A DNA stretch of 8,060 nt from Thermus kawarayensis JCM 12314 (GTDB lineage Bacteria; Deinococcota; Deinococci; Deinococcales; Thermaceae). The translations under genes and the position numbers were made by a program. The stretch spans positions 1 to 8,060 of the forward strand of contig BBBL01000062.1 in assembly GCA_001311545.1 (NCBI GenBank), read 5' to 3'. The notes under the pieces are model-generated. The model searched no databases. It had not been told where the DNA came from and saw only the letters and a program-made list of their open reading frames with translations. Every line of letters starts with the position of its first letter. The first letter of the stretch is position 1. Shown one piece after another: positions 6,009 through 8,060 of this stretch.

Positions 6009-6568
6009 TTGCGCCTCAAGAGGAGCTCCACCTCCAGCCGGATGCGGTTTTCCACGCTGAGGAGGATGGGCACCCGGGGCTGGGCGAGCCGGAACTTCTC
6101 AAAGGGGAACTCCGTTTTCAAAAAGACCCGCACCTCCTGGCCCAGAAACTCGGCCTCTCCCTCCCAGACCACCTCCTCCGTGGCCTCCCGGAGGGTGAGG
6201 TCCCCCACCACCTGGATGGGCACCTTGCCCCGTTGCGGCAAGGGGTTGGGAAGGCCCTTGACCTCCTTGGGGCGGAAGGTGGCGAAGGGGAAGCGGTCGG
6301 TCTGCAAGGTGTTCTGGCGCAGGTAGTTGTCCCGCCGGGCCTGGTCGCTTCTGAGCTCCCTCAGGTCCACCGCAAACTCCCCGCCCACCCGCCTGCCTTG
6401 GAGCCGGACCTCCCCCCGCACTGCCTTGGTGGTGCCCACGGCGTCAGCGAGGCCCACCTGCAGAAGCTCCTCCCGCACCCGGTAGCGGGCCTCCCCCGAG
6501 ACCACCTCAAAGGTCTGGGCCAGGGCCGATAGGGCGAAGATCGCCGCCGCGAAGAGCCATCCTCTCAT
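6005..6568 (-). CDS. YceI-like secreted lipid-binding-type protein
   Basis: This is an intact 187-residue protein of the YceI (polyisoprenoid-binding, lipocalin-like barrel) family. A signal peptide is clear: MRGW, a hydrophobic stretch of about 11 residues, then LSALA before Gln18, so the mature protein is likely periplasmic. YceI-like features include the charge-rich EFAVDLRELRSDQARRDNYLR with NTLQTDRFPFATFRP in the middle, a VVGDLTLREATEEV strand pair, and alternating beta strands to the end. Family knowledge: members bind isoprenoid-type lipids or amphiphiles, though the ligand is rarely known. Its stop overlaps the dioxygenase start by four bases, so the two are co-produced. GGGAGGTGG lies just before the ATG as a strong ribosome-binding site. 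Confidence 0.85.
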   Translation of the reverse strand: MRGWLFAAAIFALSALAQTFEVVSGEARYRVREELLQVGLADAVGTTKAVRGEVRLQGRRVGGEFAVDLRELRSDQARRDNYLRQNTLQTDRFPFATFRPKEVKGLPNPLPQRGKVPIQVVGDLTLREATEEVVWEGEAEFLGQEVRVFLKTEFPFEKFRLAQPRVPILLSVENRIRLEVELLLRRK

Positions 6569-6584
6569 CTTCCACCTCCCTTTG

Positions 6585-6603
6585 CGCTATGACCAGCATA
6601 GCG
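6585..6603. promoter_or_regulatory. Inverted repeat, candidate operator between the YceI and HAD operons
   Basis: A perfect seven-base inverted repeat, CGCTATG-N5-CATAGCG, lies in the 78-base divergent region. On the minus strand TATGCT inside it could be the -10 element of the YceI/dioxygenase operon, and the repeat ends about 17 bases from the YceI ATG. A regulator binding here could block that promoter; it also lies about 45 to 60 bases upstream of the plus-strand HAD start. The regulator is unknown. Confidence 0.4.
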
Positions 6604-6611
6604 AAGGGGCA

Positions 6612-6640
6612 TTAGGCCCGGGTTAGAAGCGGTATAGACT
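6612..6640 (+). promoter_or_regulatory. Candidate leaderless promoter of the second HAD gene
   Basis: TAGACT (6635-6640, within TATAGACT) fits TAnnnT and is followed by six bases and then the ATG at 6647, so the start site would coincide with the start codon. TTAGGC at 6612-6617 sits 17 bases upstream as a moderate -35 match. No ribosome-binding site with workable spacing is present, which supports a leaderless transcript. Confidence 0.4.
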
Positions 6641-6646
6641 AAGGCC

Positions 6647-7306
6647 ATGGTCCGGGCCCTGACCTTTGACGTGGGCAACACCCTGATCCTGGCAAGCCCG
6701 CGCTTCTGGCTGCTGCCCTTCCTGGAGGAGCGGGGGCTTAAGCCCCGGCTGGACCCCAGGCGGGCGGCCCTCGAGGCCTTCCGCTTCTACGAGGACCACC
6801 ACCTCTTGGCCCGGGACCTGGAAGGGGCCCTCGGGCTTTGGCGGGAGTTCCACCGGAGGCTTTTTGTGGGGATGGGCCTCGAGGACCACGCCGAGGCCCT
6901 CTCCCAAGAGCTTGTGGCCCACTGGCGAGACCCCCGTTTCTGGCCCCTCGCCCCGGGGGCGGAGGAGACCCTGAAGGCCCTGAAGGCGAAGGGGTACCCC
7001 CTGGCCGTGGTCTCCAACTGGGACGCTACCTTGCCCGAGATTCTGGAGGTGGTGGGCCTGAGGCGGTACTTTGACCACCTGGCGGTAAGCGCCCTCTCCG
7101 GCTACGCCAAGCCCGACCCCAGGCTCTTCCAGGAGGCCCTCTTGGCCCTCGGGGCCTCCCCGGAGGAGGCGGTGCACGTGGGGGACTCGGAGGCGGACCT
7201 CTTGGGGGCGGAGGCCGTGGGGATGAAGGCCCTCCTCTTTGACCCCTTGGGGGAAAACCCCAAGGCCCTTTCCCGCCTCCAGGCGGTGCTAGACTTTCTG
7301 CCATGA
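6647..7306 (+). CDS. HAD-superfamily hydrolase
   Basis: This is an intact 219-residue HAD hydrolase with an alpha-helical cap after motif I. Motif I is LTFDVGNTL, giving nucleophile Asp8; the usual second Asp is Gly10. Motif II is VVSNWD (Ser123), motif III Lys155 is in GYAKPDPRLF, and motif IV is HVGDSEADLLGA (Asp180, Asp184). The DVGNTL form and SNWD are common in a HAD subgroup of uncertain substrate. It starts an operon: its TGA overlaps the next ATG by four bases. It is not closely similar to the HAD protein in the purine operon beyond the motifs. Small-molecule phosphatase activity is the family expectation; no substrate can be named. Confidence 0.88.
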   Translation: MVRALTFDVGNTLILASPRFWLLPFLEERGLKPRLDPRRAALEAFRFYEDHHLLARDLEGALGLWREFHRRLFVGMGLEDHAEALSQELVAHWRDPRFWPLAPGAEETLKALKAKGYPLAVVSNWDATLPEILEVVGLRRYFDHLAVSALSGYAKPDPRLFQEALLALGASPEEAVHVGDSEADLLGAEAVGMKALLFDPLGENPKALSRLQAVLDFLP

Positions 7307-7668
7307 GCGTCCGGGAGGCCATCTGGGGGGAGAAGGCCGGGGCCATTGAGGAAGCCCTCAAGGAGGTGGACGGGGACCTTTTCCGCTACATCCGGGACTT
7401 CGCCTACGAGGAGGTGCTGGCCAGGCCGGGTCTGGACCTGAAGACGCGGGAGCTTCTCGCCATCACCGCTTTGATCGCCTTGGGAAGCCCCAAGGAGCTC
7501 GCCACCCACCTGGAAGGTGCCTTGAGGGTGGGGGCCACGGAAAGGGAGGTGCGGGAGGCCATCCTGCAGTCCGCCCTCTTCCTCGGCTTCCCCCGGGCCC
7601 TGGCCGCCATGAAGCTCTTCCAGAAGGTGCTCAAGGGCCGTGGTGCTCCTCACGAGGGGAAAGGATAG
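7303..7668 (+). CDS. Carboxymuconolactone decarboxylase / AhpD-fold protein
   Basis: This is a 121-residue all-helical protein of the CMD family. The core is recognisable: LDLKTRELLAITALIALGSPKELATHLEGALRVGATEREVREAI (about 44-87), then FLGFPRALAAMKLF. No cysteine occurs anywhere, so the CxxC of AhpD-type peroxide reductases is absent; this is the decarboxylase-like, non-redox branch, with His69 in the conserved position. It is coupled to the HAD gene by an ATGA overlap, and its end overlaps the hemD-like gene by up to 29 bases, which is long and may mean that its own C-terminus is altered by an indel. The true reaction is unknown; the family name does not prove the aromatic-degradation role. 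Confidence 0.85.
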   Translation: MSVREAIWGEKAGAIEEALKEVDGDLFRYIRDFAYEEVLARPGLDLKTRELLAITALIALGSPKELATHLEGALRVGATEREVREAILQSALFLGFPRALAAMKLFQKVLKGRGAPHEGKG

Positions 7669-8060
7669 GGCGCTTCTTGAGAGGCTCGCCGCCCTGGGCC
7701 TTAAGGCCGTGGAGGTGGCCCTTTTGGAGCAGGTGGACCTCCCGGGGCTTGCCCTCCTGCCCGAGAGGCTTAGGGAGGGCTGGGACTTCGTGGCCGTGAC
7801 CTCCAAGGAGGGGGCGAAAAGGCTCCTCCTTGCCTGGGAGGAGGCGGGGCGCCCCTCCCTCCGGGTGGCGGCGGTGGGGGAGGGCACGGGGAAGGTCTTG
7901 GCAGAAGGGGGGCCTTTTCCCCGCCTTCGTGCCGGAAAGGGCCACGGCCTGGGACCTGGCCCAGGCTTCCCCGAGGCAAGGAGGGTCCTCTTCGTGGCCG
8001 GGGACCTGGCAGGGCGGGACCTGGAGGAGGGGCTTAGGGCGCGGGGGTGGAGGTGGTGCG
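7640..8060 (+). CDS. hemD: Uroporphyrinogen-III synthase, N-terminal part (cut by window edge; three frameshifts)
   Basis: This is probably HemD, which closes and inverts hydroxymethylbilane into uroporphyrinogen III for haem, sirohaem and cobalamin synthesis. Evidence: the start VVLLTRGKDRALLERLAALGL, the middle WDFVAVTSKEGAKRLLLAW, then VAAVGEGTGKVLAE, and ARRVLFVAGDLAGRDLEEGLRARG, the order of segments in the two-lobed HemD fold. GTG at 7640 or 7643 is the likely start; it lies inside the CMD gene. Three breaks are inferred: one extra G in 7907-7912 (AEGGLFPAFVPE is expected), one missing base in the C run 7969-7972, and one missing G in 8043-8047 (RARGVEVV is expected). HemD proteins diverge strongly, so the name is less certain than for the purine genes. 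Confidence 0.72.
   Translation, partial: MVLLTRGKDRALLERLAALGLKAVEVALLEQVDLPGLALLPERLREGWDFVAVTSKEGAKRLLLAWEEAGRPSLRVAAVGEGTGKVLAEGGPFPRLRAGKGHGLGPGPGFPEARRVLFVAGDLAGRDLEEGLRARGWRWC

Noticed and set aside
7102..7887. Long minus-strand frame (261 residues) opposite the HAD/CMD/hemD genes
   Set aside because: It is a codon-bias shadow of three recognisable plus-strand proteins in high-GC DNA and has no family resemblance.
1..8060. Programmed frameshifting or transcript slippage as an explanation for the many breaks
   Set aside because: The sites vary in direction and context, occur in genes not known to use recoding, and eleven in 8 kb is far beyond any known case; the A7 run in DUF5615 is the only slippery-like one.
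1..8060. tRNA, rRNA, CRISPR array or insertion sequence
   Set aside because: I saw no cloverleaf-like segment, no regular direct repeats and no transposase-like protein in any frame.

Overview
The window looks like a piece of a Thermus chromosome (Deinococcota). It is very GC-rich, codons end mostly in G or C, genes overlap by 1-8 bases, and the purine proteins read like the short, Gram-positive-type PurS/PurQ/PurL set. The genus is inferred from style and protein character; no search was run.

Layout. (1) Positions 1-4571, minus strand, is a purine biosynthesis operon transcribed in the order purB, DUF433 antitoxin-like gene, DUF5615 toxin-like gene, purC, purS, purQ, a HAD-family hydrolase, purL (cut by the window edge). 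PurB, PurC and the PurS/PurQ/PurL amidotransferase complex belong to de novo IMP/AMP synthesis. The DUF433/DUF5615 pair and the HAD gene are passengers or accessory members. (2) Positions 4572-4787 is a divergent intergenic region with a candidate promoter on each strand and a striking nested hairpin beside a run of eight A. (3) Positions 4788-5427, plus strand, is a complete MNT/HEPN (MntA/HepT) toxin-antitoxin pair. (4) Positions 5430-6568, minus strand, is a two-gene operon of exported proteins: a YceI-like protein followed by an intradiol ring-cleavage dioxygenase homologue. (5) Positions 6647-8060, plus strand, is a tight operon: a second HAD hydrolase, a carboxymuconolactone-decarboxylase/AhpD-fold protein, and the start of a uroporphyrinogen-III synthase (hemD-like), cut by the window edge.

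The dominant oddity is sequence quality. Eight of the fifteen genes are broken by small indels, eleven sites in all, mostly a single missing base in a C/G run. At each site restoring the base count rejoins two parts of a recognisable protein. This is best explained as homopolymer error in the assembly. CDS coordinates here are for the restored genes, and each entry names the break. The same error rate should be assumed in the intergenic regions, so promoter spacings and hairpin details are provisional.

Biologically, the most interesting point is that two unrelated toxin-antitoxin-type modules sit directly either side of purB, one of them inside the purine operon. I did not find a convincing wholly new system.
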